From Alicycliphilus denitrificans_A (lineage in GTDB: Bacteria > Pseudomonadota > Gammaproteobacteria > Burkholderiales > Burkholderiaceae_C), in NCBI RefSeq assembly GCF_044792555.1, contig NZ_CP126239.1:124001-188000 (forward strand): a DNA stretch of 64,000 bases, given 5' to 3'. The stretch's first letter is position 1. Each line of letters begins with the position of its first letter. Below the pieces are notes generated by a model. The model did no database searches. It was not told the origin of the DNA and was given only the letters and a program-made list of their open reading frames with translations. A program made the translations under genes and the position numbers. This document shows positions 51,514 to 61,205 of the stretch, piece by piece.

Positions 51514-52785
51514 ATGAGATCAGGTCGCGAAACCGTACCCACCGCGCAGCAAGACGCCCAGCGCGCTTCATCCCGTCGGCGCTTCGTCCAGAGCGCCGGT
51601 CTTCTCGCGCTGGGTGCGTCGCCGCTTGCCGCGCTGGCGGCCGGTCGCGACACCGGTGACGGCGTAACCTTTGCAGACGGACCGCGGCCGCTGGTGACCT
51701 ACCCGCAGAAGCGCCCGCTGATCCGCGTGACGACGCGGCCACCGCACCTCGAGACCCCGTTCTCGGTCTTCAACGAAGGGCCGATCACTGCCAACGACGC
51801 CTTCTTCGTGCGTTACCACCTGGCCAACATCCCGCTGGCGGTCGACCCTGCCACCTACCGGCTCACCGTCAAGGGAAAGGTCAACACGCCGTTGAATCTG
51901 TCGCTGGCCGAACTGAAGGCATTGGCCGAGCCGGTGGAGGTGGTGGCGGTCAACCAGTGCTCCGGCAACAGCCGCGGGTACTCGTCGCCTCGCGTCTTCG
52001 GCGCCCAGCTCGCCAATGGCGCGATGGGCAACGCCCGCTGGGTCGGCGTGCCGCTGCGCAAGGTGCTCGAGAAGGCGGGGGTGGCCGCAGGTGCGCGGCA
52101 GGTGACCTTCAACGGCCTCGATACGCCGGTGCTGCCCGCCACCTCGGACTTCCGCAAGGCGCTGGACATCGAACACGCGCTGCAGGATGAACCGATGCTC
52201 GCGTGGGACATGAATGGCAAGGACCTTCCGTTCCTCAACGGCTACCCGGTCAAGCTCATCGTGCCGGGCTACTTCGGTACCTACTGGGTCAAGCATCTCT
52301 CGGAAATCGAGGTCATCGACCATGTGTTCGACGGCCATGACGCGCTGTTCATGACGACCGCCTACCGCGTGCCCGACAACGACTGCCAGTGCGTGGCACC
52401 GGGTTCCGCAGCGGCGAAGACGCGGCCGATCTCGACGCTGCCCGTGCGCAGCTTCATCACCAGCGTCCAGGCCGGTGGCATCCTGCCCTCCGCCCGATCG
52501 ATCGAACTCAAGGGCATCGCCTTCGATGCCGGTGCCGGCATCAAGACGGTGGAGGTCTCCATCGACGGCGGCCAGAGCTGGAAGGCGGCGACGCTCGGCC
52601 AGGATCTGGGGCGCTTCTCCTTTCGTGAATGGCGGGCGCCGGTGAGCTTCGCGAAGAAGGGCCGAGCCGTGCTCATGGTCCGCGCGACCAACCAGAAGGG
52701 CGAAGGCCAGCCTGCCACGGTGGACTGGAATCCGGCGGGTTACCGCCGCCATGTGGTCGAGTCCACGCCGGTCACCATCGCCTGA
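51514..52785 (+). CDS. SorT/SoxC-like sulfite-oxidase-type molybdoenzyme (copy 2, intact)
   Basis: This 423-residue protein has a Tat signal (SSRRRFVQSAGLLALGASPL). Substrate-side Arg/His lie in FFVRYHLANIP (about residues 97-107). The Mo-ligand Cys149 is in NQCSGNSRGYSSP. LSEIEVIDHVFDGHDALF and YRVPDNDCQCVAPGSAAA follow, and the C-terminal Ig-like dimer domain is VEVSIDGGQSWKAATLGQDLGR. A diheme cytochrome gene starts 9 bp later. The fold oxidises sulfite to sulfate in known relatives. The exact substrate is inferred from family and from yeiE/yeiH and acfC nearby. It is distinct in sequence from the SorA-like protein at 8495. Confidence 0.9.
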   Translation: MRSGRETVPTAQQDAQRASSRRRFVQSAGLLALGASPLAALAAGRDTGDGVTFADGPRPLVTYPQKRPLIRVTTRPPHLETPFSVFNEGPITANDAFFVRYHLANIPLAVDPATYRLTVKGKVNTPLNLSLAELKALAEPVEVVAVNQCSGNSRGYSSPRVFGAQLANGAMGNARWVGVPLRKVLEKAGVAAGARQVTFNGLDTPVLPATSDFRKALDIEHALQDEPMLAWDMNGKDLPFLNGYPVKLIVPGYFGTYWVKHLSEIEVIDHVFDGHDALFMTTAYRVPDNDCQCVAPGSAAAKTRPISTLPVRSFITSVQAGGILPSARSIELKGIAFDAGAGIKTVEVSIDGGQSWKAATLGQDLGRFSFREWRAPVSFAKKGRAVLMVRATNQKGEGQPATVDWNPAGYRRHVVESTPVTIA

Positions 52786-52794
52786 GGACGCGCC

Positions 52795-53475
52795 ATGACA
52801 ACCACCACTTTCCTGGCCCGCGCCGTTCTTGGCTGCTGCGTGTTGATCGCGTTCAACGCGTTGGCCGCGCCGCCCGACATCAAGCTGCAGCCCGATACGT
52901 CGAAGCTGCGCCCATCGAAGCTGCCGGGCTACGCCATCGCGATGCAGAAATGCGCGATCTGCCATTCGGCGGACTACGTCAACTACCAGCCACCCGGCAT
53001 GACGCAGACGCAGTGGACCGCCGAGATGGCCAAGATGCAGCACACCTACGGTGCGCCGATCAGTGACGATGAGGTCAAGCAGGTGGGTGCCTACCTGGCG
53101 GTCGCCTACGGGTCCGCAAAGGCCACAGACGCCAGTGTGATCGCCGCATCCACACCCGCGCCAGTGCCGCCCGCTCCGCCAACGTCACCGGGTGCTGCGG
53201 CCACGCCACCGGCCGGTGGCGCGAGCGTCAATGTGCAGGCGCTTCTGGCGAGCAACGCCTGCCTGAGTTGCCATGGCCTGAACCAGAAGATCGTCGGCCC
53301 GGGCTATCACGACGTCGCCGAGAAGTACAAGGCCGACCCGCAGGCGCAGTCGAAGCTGGAGGCCAGCATCCGTGGCGGCAGCGTCGGCAAATGGGGCAGC
53401 GTGCCGATGCCGCCTTTCGCCGCATTGAAACCCGAAGAGGTGAAGGCGCTGGCTGCGTTCGTCTTGAAGCAATAA
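52795..53475 (+). CDS. Diheme cytochrome c (copy 2)
   Basis: 226 residues, identical to 25587-26267. CAICH and CLSCH heme motifs at residues 53-57 and 156-160, joined by a Pro/Ala linker. Probable electron acceptor of the intact molybdoenzyme just upstream. Confidence 0.92.
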   Translation: MTTTTFLARAVLGCCVLIAFNALAAPPDIKLQPDTSKLRPSKLPGYAIAMQKCAICHSADYVNYQPPGMTQTQWTAEMAKMQHTYGAPISDDEVKQVGAYLAVAYGSAKATDASVIAASTPAPVPPAPPTSPGAAATPPAGGASVNVQALLASNACLSCHGLNQKIVGPGYHDVAEKYKADPQAQSKLEASIRGGSVGKWGSVPMPPFAALKPEEVKALAAFVLKQ

Positions 53476-53539
53476 ACACGTCCCCAACCACCGGAGCAAA
53501 GATTCCGGCACCTTCGAAAACCCTCACGAGATCCAAAAA

Positions 53540-53860
53540 ATGACCCCCACGAATCGCCGCTTTTTCATCATGCAAGTTGCCGGCGCGGCAACTGCGCTGT
53601 CCGTCGCCGCCGCACACGCACAGTCCGGCGGCCCGAAGCTGGCGGAGACCGATCCTCAGGCCATGGCGCTCGGCTACAAGGAAGACACCACCAAGGTCGA
53701 CGCCAGGAAATTCCCGAATCACGCGGCCAGCCAGAACTGCGCGAACTGTCAGCTGTTTCAAGGCAGGCCCAAGGAAGCGATGGGTGGCTGTCCGTTGTTC
53801 GCCGGCAAGCAGGTCGCCGCCGCGGGCTGGTGCAGTGCATGGAACAAGAAAGCGGCATGA
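53540..53860 (+). CDS. HiPIP (copy 2)
   Basis: 106 residues, identical to 26332-26652. Tat-type signal and four cluster-ligand Cys at 67, 70, 84 and 98. Periplasmic electron carrier. Confidence 0.93.
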   Translation: MTPTNRRFFIMQVAGAATALSVAAAHAQSGGPKLAETDPQAMALGYKEDTTKVDARKFPNHAASQNCANCQLFQGRPKEAMGGCPLFAGKQVAAAGWCSAWNKKAA

Positions 53861-54261
53861 GCCGCGGCTTCGTTCGCGCCGCTGTCATTGGGTTGATGGT
53901 CGCAGCCAGCTCGTTGGCACAGGCGGCCGATCAGCATGCGCACGGCATGGAGGCCGAAGATGCCGCACCGGCCAGCTTCGTGGCCAGCACAGCCAAACCC
54001 TTCGATGCGCTGATGAAAGACGCGATGACCGTGATGGACCGCGACATGCGCGCCGCGCCCATGAACGGCCAGCCCGCGCACGACTTCATGACCATGATGA
54101 TTCCCCATCACCAAGGCGCCATCGACATGGCCAAGTCGATCCTGCTCAACACGCAAGACCCGGAAGTGCGCAACCTCGCACAGGGAATCATCACCGAGCA
54201 GGCCAACGAGATCCGGCTGATGAAGGCCTGGCTCGCACGCCACGCCTCACCCGCCAAGTAG
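53857..54261 (+). CDS. Exported DUF305 protein (copy 2)
   Basis: 134 residues from the ATG at 53857, identical to 26649-27053. Sec signal and HDFMTMMIPHHQGAIDMAK motif. Confidence 0.9.
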   Translation: MSRGFVRAAVIGLMVAASSLAQAADQHAHGMEAEDAAPASFVASTAKPFDALMKDAMTVMDRDMRAAPMNGQPAHDFMTMMIPHHQGAIDMAKSILLNTQDPEVRNLAQGIITEQANEIRLMKAWLARHASPAK

Positions 54262-54292
54262 TCGCTCGAGACACGTCGAAGAAGGACCTTCC

Positions 54293-55687
54293 ATGAATTC
54301 ACTCAAACCCCTGGTCCTTGCCACTGCGCTGGCCGTTTCATCTTTCGCTGCATCGGCCGCTTCCAATCCCGGCGACCGTGTCTACACCGCTGACCAGAAC
54401 ACCAACACGGTGTCGGTGATCGACCCGAACACCAACACCTTGCTCGGCCAGATCAAGCTGGGCAACCAGCGCCCCGACGTGCTGTCGCCGATCTACAAGG
54501 GCGAGATCAACGTTCATGGCCTCGGCTTCTCGCCCGACCACCGCACGCTGGTCGCCATTGCCAACGGCTCGAACTCGGTGACCTTCATCGACACGGCCAC
54601 CAACAAGGTGAAGGGCGTGACCTATGTCGGGCGCTCTCCGCATGAAGCCTTCTTCACGCGCGACGGCAAAGAGGTCTGGGCCGTGGTGCGCGGAGAGAAC
54701 TACGTCTCGGTGATCGATGCGAAGACCTTCAAGGAAAAACGCCGGATCGAGACTGCGCCCGGCCCCGGCATGGTGCTGTTCACGCCGGACGGTGGGCGTG
54801 CTTTCGTGGTGTCGAGCTTCACGCCCGAGGTTGCGGTGATCGACACGCGCGCGTACAAGATCGTGAAACGGATTCCGGTCGTGAGTCCGTTCTCGCCGTT
54901 CCTGCAGTTCACGCCGGAGGGCAAGGAAGTCTGGATGGGCCACAAGGACGTCGGCAAGGTCACACGCATCGACGTAAAGTCGATGAGGGTGACCGGCGTG
55001 ATCGACACCGGCTTTATCACCAACCATCTCGGCTTCGCCAAAACATCGCGCGGCACGCTGGCGTATGTCGCGGTAGGTGGCGAGAACGTCGTGAAGGTCT
55101 ATTCGACCGATGGCGAGGCGAAGCTGCTCAACACCATCGCGACCGGCGCGTTGCCGCACGGCGTCTGGCCGTCGGACGACAGCGAGCGCATGTACGTCGG
55201 CCTGGAAAACGGCGATGCGGTCCAGGTGATCGACACCGCCAGCGACAAAGTCACGGCGACGGTGCCGATCGGACAGGCTCCGCAGGCGCTGGTCTACGTT
55301 TCGAACGCCGTGCCTTCAGGGTCCGGCACAGACAACCTGAAGCCGCTGGCGAACGCGGTGCCGGTCAACATCCCGCTCATGCCCGATTCCGGCGACGCCA
55401 AGGGCTTCGTGGTGGCGCGAAATTTCGGCGTGGTCGATGCGCTGGAACTGTTCCTCTACAAGCTCAAGCCGGAGACGGTCTACAGCATCTATGTGGGCGA
55501 TCAGAAAGTGCCCGTCGCCAGCTTCAAAACCAATCCGATGGGAATGGCCGACGGCACGGCGATCGGCGAAATCCGCGAGGTCACTCGTCTGCAGTCGGAA
55601 GCCAATCCTAAGACCGCATCGATCGTGGTCATCGAAGGCGATGGGCCGATGGATGCAGCCAAGGTGGTACTGCGCAGCCCGAAGTGA
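54293..55687 (+). CDS. Exported beta-propeller with C-terminal extra domain (copy 2)
   Basis: 464 residues, identical to 27085-28479. YVTN-type blades to about residue 345, then a separate beta-rich domain. Coupled to the Nmad2 gene. Confidence 0.88.
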   Translation: MNSLKPLVLATALAVSSFAASAASNPGDRVYTADQNTNTVSVIDPNTNTLLGQIKLGNQRPDVLSPIYKGEINVHGLGFSPDHRTLVAIANGSNSVTFIDTATNKVKGVTYVGRSPHEAFFTRDGKEVWAVVRGENYVSVIDAKTFKEKRRIETAPGPGMVLFTPDGGRAFVVSSFTPEVAVIDTRAYKIVKRIPVVSPFSPFLQFTPEGKEVWMGHKDVGKVTRIDVKSMRVTGVIDTGFITNHLGFAKTSRGTLAYVAVGGENVVKVYSTDGEAKLLNTIATGALPHGVWPSDDSERMYVGLENGDAVQVIDTASDKVTATVPIGQAPQALVYVSNAVPSGSGTDNLKPLANAVPVNIPLMPDSGDAKGFVVARNFGVVDALELFLYKLKPETVYSIYVGDQKVPVASFKTNPMGMADGTAIGEIREVTRLQSEANPKTASIVVIEGDGPMDAAKVVLRSPK

Positions 55688-56274
55688 TCGAAGGCCCGCG
55701 CATCTTTCGGTACGTCGTGCGGCAAGACCGCGGCGGGTCGCCGAATCCTTTTCACGGCTGGTGCTCGCTCGCGGTGTGCAAGCCGCAGATTCGTCGCTCG
55801 GCACGCGTCGGCGACTGGATCCTCGGCCTGCGCAGCCGTCACAACGACCAGCTCATCTACGCGATGCGCGTCGATGAAGTCATGGCGCTGGGCGACTACT
55901 GGGCGGACCCGCGTTTTGTCGCCAAGCAACCTGGCGGCGACGGCCCCCCGGACAATTTCTACCGTGCGATGGCGAACGGTTCGATGAAGCAGGTGGCCAA
56001 CACGTTGCACGACGACAGCGAGGCCGCGCGAGACATCGCGGGCCTCAACGCACTGGTGTCATGGCATTTCTGGTACTTCGGCGACCAGAGCCCGCCGCTG
56101 CCGACCGATCTGGTGCACCTGACGCATTCGGGCCAGGGACACTCGCTGCACCGGCAGCGGCGGGCTGATGATGTCGCCGTGCTGCAGCACTGGCTGGACC
56201 ACTGGCCGATGGGCCGCAATGGAGCGCCTGTCGATGCCTGGCGGCCGCGCGTGGTCGCCACGAGGCGGGCCTGA
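55684..56274 (+). CDS. Nmad2 domain protein (copy 2)
   Basis: 196 residues, identical to 28476-29066. GTG start overlapping the propeller stop, with CKPQIRRSARVGDWI core. Confidence 0.8.
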   Translation: MIEGPRIFRYVVRQDRGGSPNPFHGWCSLAVCKPQIRRSARVGDWILGLRSRHNDQLIYAMRVDEVMALGDYWADPRFVAKQPGGDGPPDNFYRAMANGSMKQVANTLHDDSEAARDIAGLNALVSWHFWYFGDQSPPLPTDLVHLTHSGQGHSLHRQRRADDVAVLQHWLDHWPMGRNGAPVDAWRPRVVATRRA

Positions 56275-56314
56275 AGCCGCGGTGGTCAAGCGCTGCTCTT
56301 TTTCAATTTTTCTG

Positions 56315-56956
56315 ATGAGACTCTCGATGACCTTCCAGCCATTTGTTGCAGCGGCATTCGCCATCGCCATCGCAGCCGGTGCCCCGCCCGTTTTTGCACA
56401 TGGCGACGACAGGCCGGCCGCAGTCCCCGGTGGTGCCGAACTGCTCATACAGGGCGGGCAACTCGGCAAGTCCGTGTTTCCTGACGGCAATACCGCCCGT
56501 GGCGGCCAAGGCCAGCCGGTGGATGGCATCGAAGGTTCAAGCCAGGAGATGCTCAAGACCCATTTCCATGCCCACCTGGCCATTTACCACAAGGGCGAAC
56601 AGATCGCAGTGCCACGCGGCATCGGCATCATTGCGCCGCTGCGCATCGATCGCGGTTTTGTCAGCGGCGGTAAGGGCTACTACTGGCTGCACACGCATGA
56701 TGCCAGCGGCATCCTGCATGTCGAATCGCCAAACGACCGGGTGTACACGCTGGGCAACTTCTTCGACGTGTGGGGACAGCCGTTGGCGGCCGACAACGTG
56801 GCGGGGTTCAAGGGCGCGCTGCGGGTGTATGTCAACGGCAAGGTGCAATTCACGCCGGTGCGCGACCTTCCGCTGAAGCCGCACGACCAGATCGCGCTGG
56901 TGATCGGGCAACCCTCGGCGTCTCCTGTGATCTACACGTTTCCCGATGGACTGTGA
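56315..56956 (+). CDS. Exported His-motif protein (copy 2)
   Basis: 213 residues, identical to 29107-29748. Signal peptide and FHAHLAIYH / LHTHDASGILH clusters. Function unknown. Confidence 0.8.
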   Translation: MRLSMTFQPFVAAAFAIAIAAGAPPVFAHGDDRPAAVPGGAELLIQGGQLGKSVFPDGNTARGGQGQPVDGIEGSSQEMLKTHFHAHLAIYHKGEQIAVPRGIGIIAPLRIDRGFVSGGKGYYWLHTHDASGILHVESPNDRVYTLGNFFDVWGQPLAADNVAGFKGALRVYVNGKVQFTPVRDLPLKPHDQIALVIGQPSASPVIYTFPDGL

Positions 56957-56971
56957 AGTACGGGCCAAGCT

Positions 56972-57586
56972 TCAGTGCATCACGCAGTGGCAATAGACAA
57001 ACTGCTGCTCCACGCCTGCGGGTGTCCGATGGGCTTCCGACGCATGTTCGACGAGTTTGAAGGCGTCGCCGAACTCGGCGTGCAGCGCATCGGGCGCATA
57101 CCGCATCACCGGGAGCCCGCTGCACTGTATCGGCCCGTCCGGCCCGAACACCGCGACGATGACGTGACCGCCCGGGCGCACGGCCTGGCGCATTTGCGCG
57201 ATGTAGGCATGGCGTTGCTCGGGCGTGGTCATGAAATGAAAGACGGCCCTGTCGTGCCAGATGTCGTAGGCTTGTGCGGGCAAGGCAAGCTGAGTGATGT
57301 CTCCCACAAGCCAGCGCACGAGGCCAGCGTTTGAGGCAAGCCGTTGACGGGCCACTTCGAGAGCCCGTTTTGAGATGTCGAGCACGGTGACGTCGAAGCC
57401 ATCCAGTTTCAGCAGGTCGTCCGCCAGTGTCGAAGAACCGCCTCCGACGTCGATGATCCGAGTCTGCTCGCCAGCGACAATTCGCTGAATAAGGCCGAGA
57501 GACTGGTCCGCGCGCGGTTGAAACCAGCTCAACGCACTGGACGACTTTGTGCTGTAGACACGCTCCCAATGCGACTTGTACTGCAT
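56972..57586 (-). CDS. Class I SAM-dependent methyltransferase (copy 2)
   Basis: 204 residues, identical to 29764-30378, with the IIDVGGGSSTL SAM-binding motif. Confidence 0.88.
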   Translation of the reverse strand: MQYKSHWERVYSTKSSSALSWFQPRADQSLGLIQRIVAGEQTRIIDVGGGSSTLADDLLKLDGFDVTVLDISKRALEVARQRLASNAGLVRWLVGDITQLALPAQAYDIWHDRAVFHFMTTPEQRHAYIAQMRQAVRPGGHVIVAVFGPDGPIQCSGLPVMRYAPDALHAEFGDAFKLVEHASEAHRTPAGVEQQFVYCHCVMH

Positions 57587-57643
57587 GGTTCCAATTCCTG
57601 AAGATTTGCGGATCGAAAAGATCTCGCGCGTCGAAAGACCAAA

Positions 57644-58483
57644 TTACTTGCGCGCTTCAAGCTGGCTGTAAACCGCCTCGGCAACGCGCAGCATCTCCTG
57701 CTTGCTGTTGCCCGACGAGATGGCGTAGCCGAAGTCCTTGTCGACCCAATAGAAGACATTCACCGGACCGTCCTGACCGAACTTGAAAGCCGTCTCGCGT
57801 CCGGCGTCCTCGCGGGTGACATACAGCGTCAGGCGCTCTCCCTTCGCGCCGCCGAACATGAACTGTGCCACCGGCCCCTTGTCGCCCGGCAGCAGCCGCC
57901 CGCCGATGAGCTCGTAGCCCAGGGCGCGCAAGTCGGGCGGTTTCACTTCGGCGCCCATGCGTTTGGTCAGCCAGGTGACGAGCGCCTGCTCCTGGTCGGC
58001 GCCGACTTCCACCGGGCGACGCACGTCCGGGCTGTAGACCACGTGAGCCACGGCGGCGCGGTGGGCGAAACCATTGAGCGTGCCGGCCTTCGCAGCGGCC
58101 AGCGTGGCGCTGCGCTGCAACTGCCCGTCATAGGCGCCGCGGCCCCACCAGGCCGACCCGGTGCTGACGACCGCGATCGCCACGCCGGCCGCCAGCGATC
58201 GCCATGGCCAGTCCTGCCAGCCGGCCCCCGGCGCCGGCTTCAAAGGCAGGCGCAACGGCAAGGGCTCGGACAGGACCGGGTCGAGCATCTGCTTGAGCGC
58301 CAGGTTCTGGGCGCGCCAGTCGTCCACGCGCTGGCGTTCGGCCGGGTGGGCATCCAGGAAGGCATCGATCTCTACATGCCGCGCAGGGTCCAGAAGCTGA
58401 TCCGCATAAGCATGCAGATCGGCTTCGGTCACCGGCTTGATGGTCGGAGGAAATGGGTTTGAGTGGGGGAGCGTCCATGTCAC
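57644..58483 (-). CDS. Anti-sigma factor with altered N-terminus (copy 2)
   Basis: Identical to 30436-31272 from KPVTEADLHAYADQLL onward. A 2-base deletion near 58442 puts the normal ATG (58478) out of frame. A GTG at 58483 could still give a 279-residue protein with a changed first 15 or so residues, overlapping the sigma stop by 4 bp. If the deletion is real, sigma binding should be only mildly affected, because the conserved N-terminal helices are kept. Confidence 0.75.
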   Translation of the reverse strand: MTWTLPHSNPFPPTIKPVTEADLHAYADQLLDPARHVEIDAFLDAHPAERQRVDDWRAQNLALKQMLDPVLSEPLPLRLPLKPAPGAGWQDWPWRSLAAGVAIAVVSTGSAWWGRGAYDGQLQRSATLAAAKAGTLNGFAHRAAVAHVVYSPDVRRPVEVGADQEQALVTWLTKRMGAEVKPPDLRALGYELIGGRLLPGDKGPVAQFMFGGAKGERLTLYVTREDAGRETAFKFGQDGPVNVFYWVDKDFGYAISSGNSKQEMLRVAEAVYSQLEARK

Positions 58484-59008
58484 TTGATCCTACGCAGGGG
58501 CGCGGCAACTTGGGCTGATGGCGCACGGCCTTGCAGTTCCTGTCGCAGCCTGTCGCGGCCGCGCGCCAGCCGCGACATCACCGTGCCGATGGGCACGCCC
58601 AGCGCTGTGGCGGCTTCCGCATAGCTCATTTCCTCGACCGCGATGAGCAGCATCACCTCGCGTTGCTCCACAGGCAACCGCTGCAGGACACGGTCCAAAT
58701 CGCGGACCTCGATGCCGTCGGACTGGCTGGCGCGCTGCGGGATGTCGGGCAGGTCGTCGCCCGCGCTGTCCTCGGGTCGGCTACTCCTGGCGCGTACGCC
58801 GTCGATGAAGTGGTTGTGCATGATGCCGAACATCCAGGCGCGGATGTCGCCGCGTTTCTGCCAGAGCGATAAGCGGCTCCAAGCCCGCTCCAGCGTGTCC
58901 TGCACCAGGTCGTCGGCCCGCGCGGTGTCTGCCACCAGCCATCCCGCGCGCGTAACGGCGCAGGCTGGGAATGCAGGCGACGATCGCGGCTTCGTCCTGT
59001 GCGCGCAT
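58480..59008 (-). pseudogene. ECF sigma factor, frameshifted (copy 2)
   Basis: Same gene as 31274-31798 with a 4-base insertion near 58941, which breaks the frame after RRYARG in early region 2. An internal ATG at 58935 could start a 151-residue protein lacking the first part of region 2, probably inactive. The intact copy is in copy 1. Confidence 0.85.
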
Positions 59009-59044
59009 GGGCTGAGGCGTTGTGCTCTCTGCGGTTCTGGTCGA

Positions 59045-59422
59045 TCAGGGCTTGATGACGTGCCAGACGTTCTTAAAGTTGTCGCCAGTCATGTCGCCGA
59101 CCTTCATGTCGGACTTGTACAGGTACACCGGCTTGCCCTTGTAGGCCCATTGCTTGGTGCCGTCGTCGCGGGTGACGATGCTCATGTCGCCTTCGGGCTT
59201 GGCATCGGCCTCTGCCATGACCGGCGGCCACAGGCCGGCGCACGGGCCGTTGCAGGCGCTCTTGCCGCTGCCCGCGACGTCGTTGTCGAAGGTGTAGAGC
59301 GTCATGCCGCTGGTGTTGACCAGCATGCCGCCGGCCGTCTTGACCGGAGCGGCGGCCATGGCGGCGCCAGAGGCGAGTGCGGCGAGCGCAAGAATCACGG
59401 TGGGCAGAAGGGAAGATTTCAT
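59045..59422 (-). CDS. Exported PF03640-type repeat protein (copy 2)
   Basis: 125 residues, identical to 31835-32212. Sec signal and YTFDND / WAYKGKPVYLY repeats. First gene behind the ECF promoter at 59468-59495. Confidence 0.9.
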   Translation of the reverse strand: MKSSLLPTVILALAALASGAAMAAAPVKTAGGMLVNTSGMTLYTFDNDVAGSGKSACNGPCAGLWPPVMAEADAKPEGDMSIVTRDDGTKQWAYKGKPVYLYKSDMKVGDMTGDNFKNVWHVIKP

Positions 59423-59467
59423 GGGAAGTCCTGTGGAAGATGGAATTGATCAGAGCTGACATCCATA

Positions 59468-59495
59468 CAGACGCTTAGCCGCCTGCGTTTATTCC
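59468..59495 (-). promoter_or_regulatory. ECF-sigma-type promoter for the module B sigma operon (copy 2)
   Basis: Minus strand GGAATA (59495-59490), 16 bp, CGTCTG (59473-59468). Confidence 0.75.
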
Positions 59496-59501
59496 GCTGT
59501 C

Positions 59502-60353
59502 TCAAAGAATTTTTGAGATAGGCGCCAGCACAGATGGCTGCCAGATGCATTGCAGATGCAGTGTGCGACCAGCGCCTGACTCATAGGCACGCATTTCGCC
59601 GTTGGCGATCTCCAGACACGAGACCGCGTGTTCACTGAGTTCTTCAAGCTGCATCACCAGCGCCCGCAGGCTGTTGCCATGACCAACGACAGCTACCGTT
59701 TGGGCCGACGCCAATGATGGTTCGATCAGCTCCTGCCAGAGCGCGGTCACCCGCAGAACGGTTTGCGCGAGTGATTCCGCCAAGGGCAGGGGTTCCAGCC
59801 CTGTGCAGGGTGGTTCCATCGATGGATCCATCGCCACCCGACCGACATTGTTCTGAGTCCACGGCGGCGGTACCGCGCGGTAGGACCTGCGCCAGGCTTG
59901 CACCTGATCGGCACCGTACCGGGCGATGGCTTCGGCCTTGGATGACCCCGTCAATGCACCATAGTGCCGCTCGTTCAAGCGCCAGTCGGCTGTGCGTGGC
60001 GCCGATGGACTTCCTGCTGCGAGCAGCAAGCAGTCGACAGACCGTATGCAACGGACCAGCATGGAAGAGAAGACGCGGTCGACGACCAGACCTGACCGCC
60101 GAATCGCACGGCCGGCCTCCTGCATCTGACGCACACCCCGCGGCGTGAGACCCACGTCGGCCCAGCCGGTGAAACGCTGTGCCAGGTTCCATTCGGACTC
60201 ACCGTGCCGGATGAGCAGCAGTTGCACCTGCGATCGTGGCGCCGACACGTTCAATCGCCCTGCCTGTCGGCATGCGGATCCAGCGGCGTGGGTGTCCTCA
60301 GCCGGGCCAGTGAACATCGCAGATGCGGCGGCGATGCCCAGACGAGCGCGCAA
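59502..60353 (-). CDS. Phosphoglycerate-mutase-like protein (copy 2)
   Basis: 283 codons, identical to 32292-33143. RHGESEWN and VGHGNSLRAL motifs. The first 40 or so residues may not be translated. Confidence 0.85.
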   Translation of the reverse strand: MRARLGIAAASAMFTGPAEDTHAAGSACRQAGRLNVSAPRSQVQLLLIRHGESEWNLAQRFTGWADVGLTPRGVRQMQEAGRAIRRSGLVVDRVFSSMLVRCIRSVDCLLLAAGSPSAPRTADWRLNERHYGALTGSSKAEAIARYGADQVQAWRRSYRAVPPPWTQNNVGRVAMDPSMEPPCTGLEPLPLAESLAQTVLRVTALWQELIEPSLASAQTVAVVGHGNSLRALVMQLEELSEHAVSCLEIANGEMRAYESGAGRTLHLQCIWQPSVLAPISKIL

Positions 60354-60413
60354 GCAAGGTGCCTGTTCATGATCTTCTTTAGATTCGGGATTTTTCGAAA
60401 CATGATCTGAGTG

Positions 60414-61205
60414 CTACTTCAGACGATCTGCCCGCAGGCGCTGTCGGTCGTCGGTGACGGCCCTCGCCGCCAGATAGACCGCGCCCGCCGACGCGAGACC
60501 GCCGGCGCCTGTGAGCAGGAAAAGCAGCAGGATCTGGTATTTCACGGCTTCGAGTGGATCCATGCCGGCCAGCAACTGCCCCGTCATGATGCCGGGCAGC
60601 GTGATGACACCCGCGGCCGACATCTGGTTGATGATTGGAATCATCCCGCGGCGGATCGCATGGCGGATCGGTGCGGCCAGCGCTTGGTGGATGCTGACGC
60701 CGAGCGCCAGCTGCGCCTCGATCGCCGGGCGCCCAGTGCTGATGCCTTCGAAGAAGCTGTCGAGACCCAGGCTGGCCGAATTGAGCACACTGCCGAGCAC
60801 GATGCCCATCAGCGGGATGGCGTAGCGCGGGTCGTACCAGGGCTGCGGGCGGATCGCCGTCATCAATGCGAGCAACACGGTGGCGATGCTCGAGAAGCCG
60901 ACGACCACCGCCGCGATGCGGTAACTCCCGGCACCCTTGAGACGCTGAATTGGACGCACGGCGACTTCGCGCGCGGCCGCCAGCAGCATGAGCGCGACGA
61001 TCCCGAGAGTGGCCGCCGGCGACGCCGCCTGGAACACGAAGCGCAGCACCAGGCCGACCAGCAGGAGCTGGACGACCATGCGGGTAGCGGCCCAGAGCAC
61101 CTGCCGATGCAACTGCAGGTGCAGGAGCAAGGACGCAAGGGCGTTGATAAGCACCAGCAACGTGGCGAGCGCCACGTCCGTGGCGTGGAGATGGATGGTG
61201 CTCAT
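60414..61205 (-). CDS. fetB: FetB-like ABC permease (copy 2)
   Basis: 263 residues, one codon fewer than copy 1 (a lost ACC/CAC-type triplet near 61154) and otherwise identical. About seven membrane helices. Confidence 0.9.
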   Translation of the reverse strand: MSTIHLHATDVALATLLVLINALASLLLHLQLHRQVLWAATRMVVQLLLVGLVLRFVFQAASPAATLGIVALMLLAAAREVAVRPIQRLKGAGSYRIAAVVVGFSSIATVLLALMTAIRPQPWYDPRYAIPLMGIVLGSVLNSASLGLDSFFEGISTGRPAIEAQLALGVSIHQALAAPIRHAIRRGMIPIINQMSAAGVITLPGIMTGQLLAGMDPLEAVKYQILLLFLLTGAGGLASAGAVYLAARAVTDDRQRLRADRLK

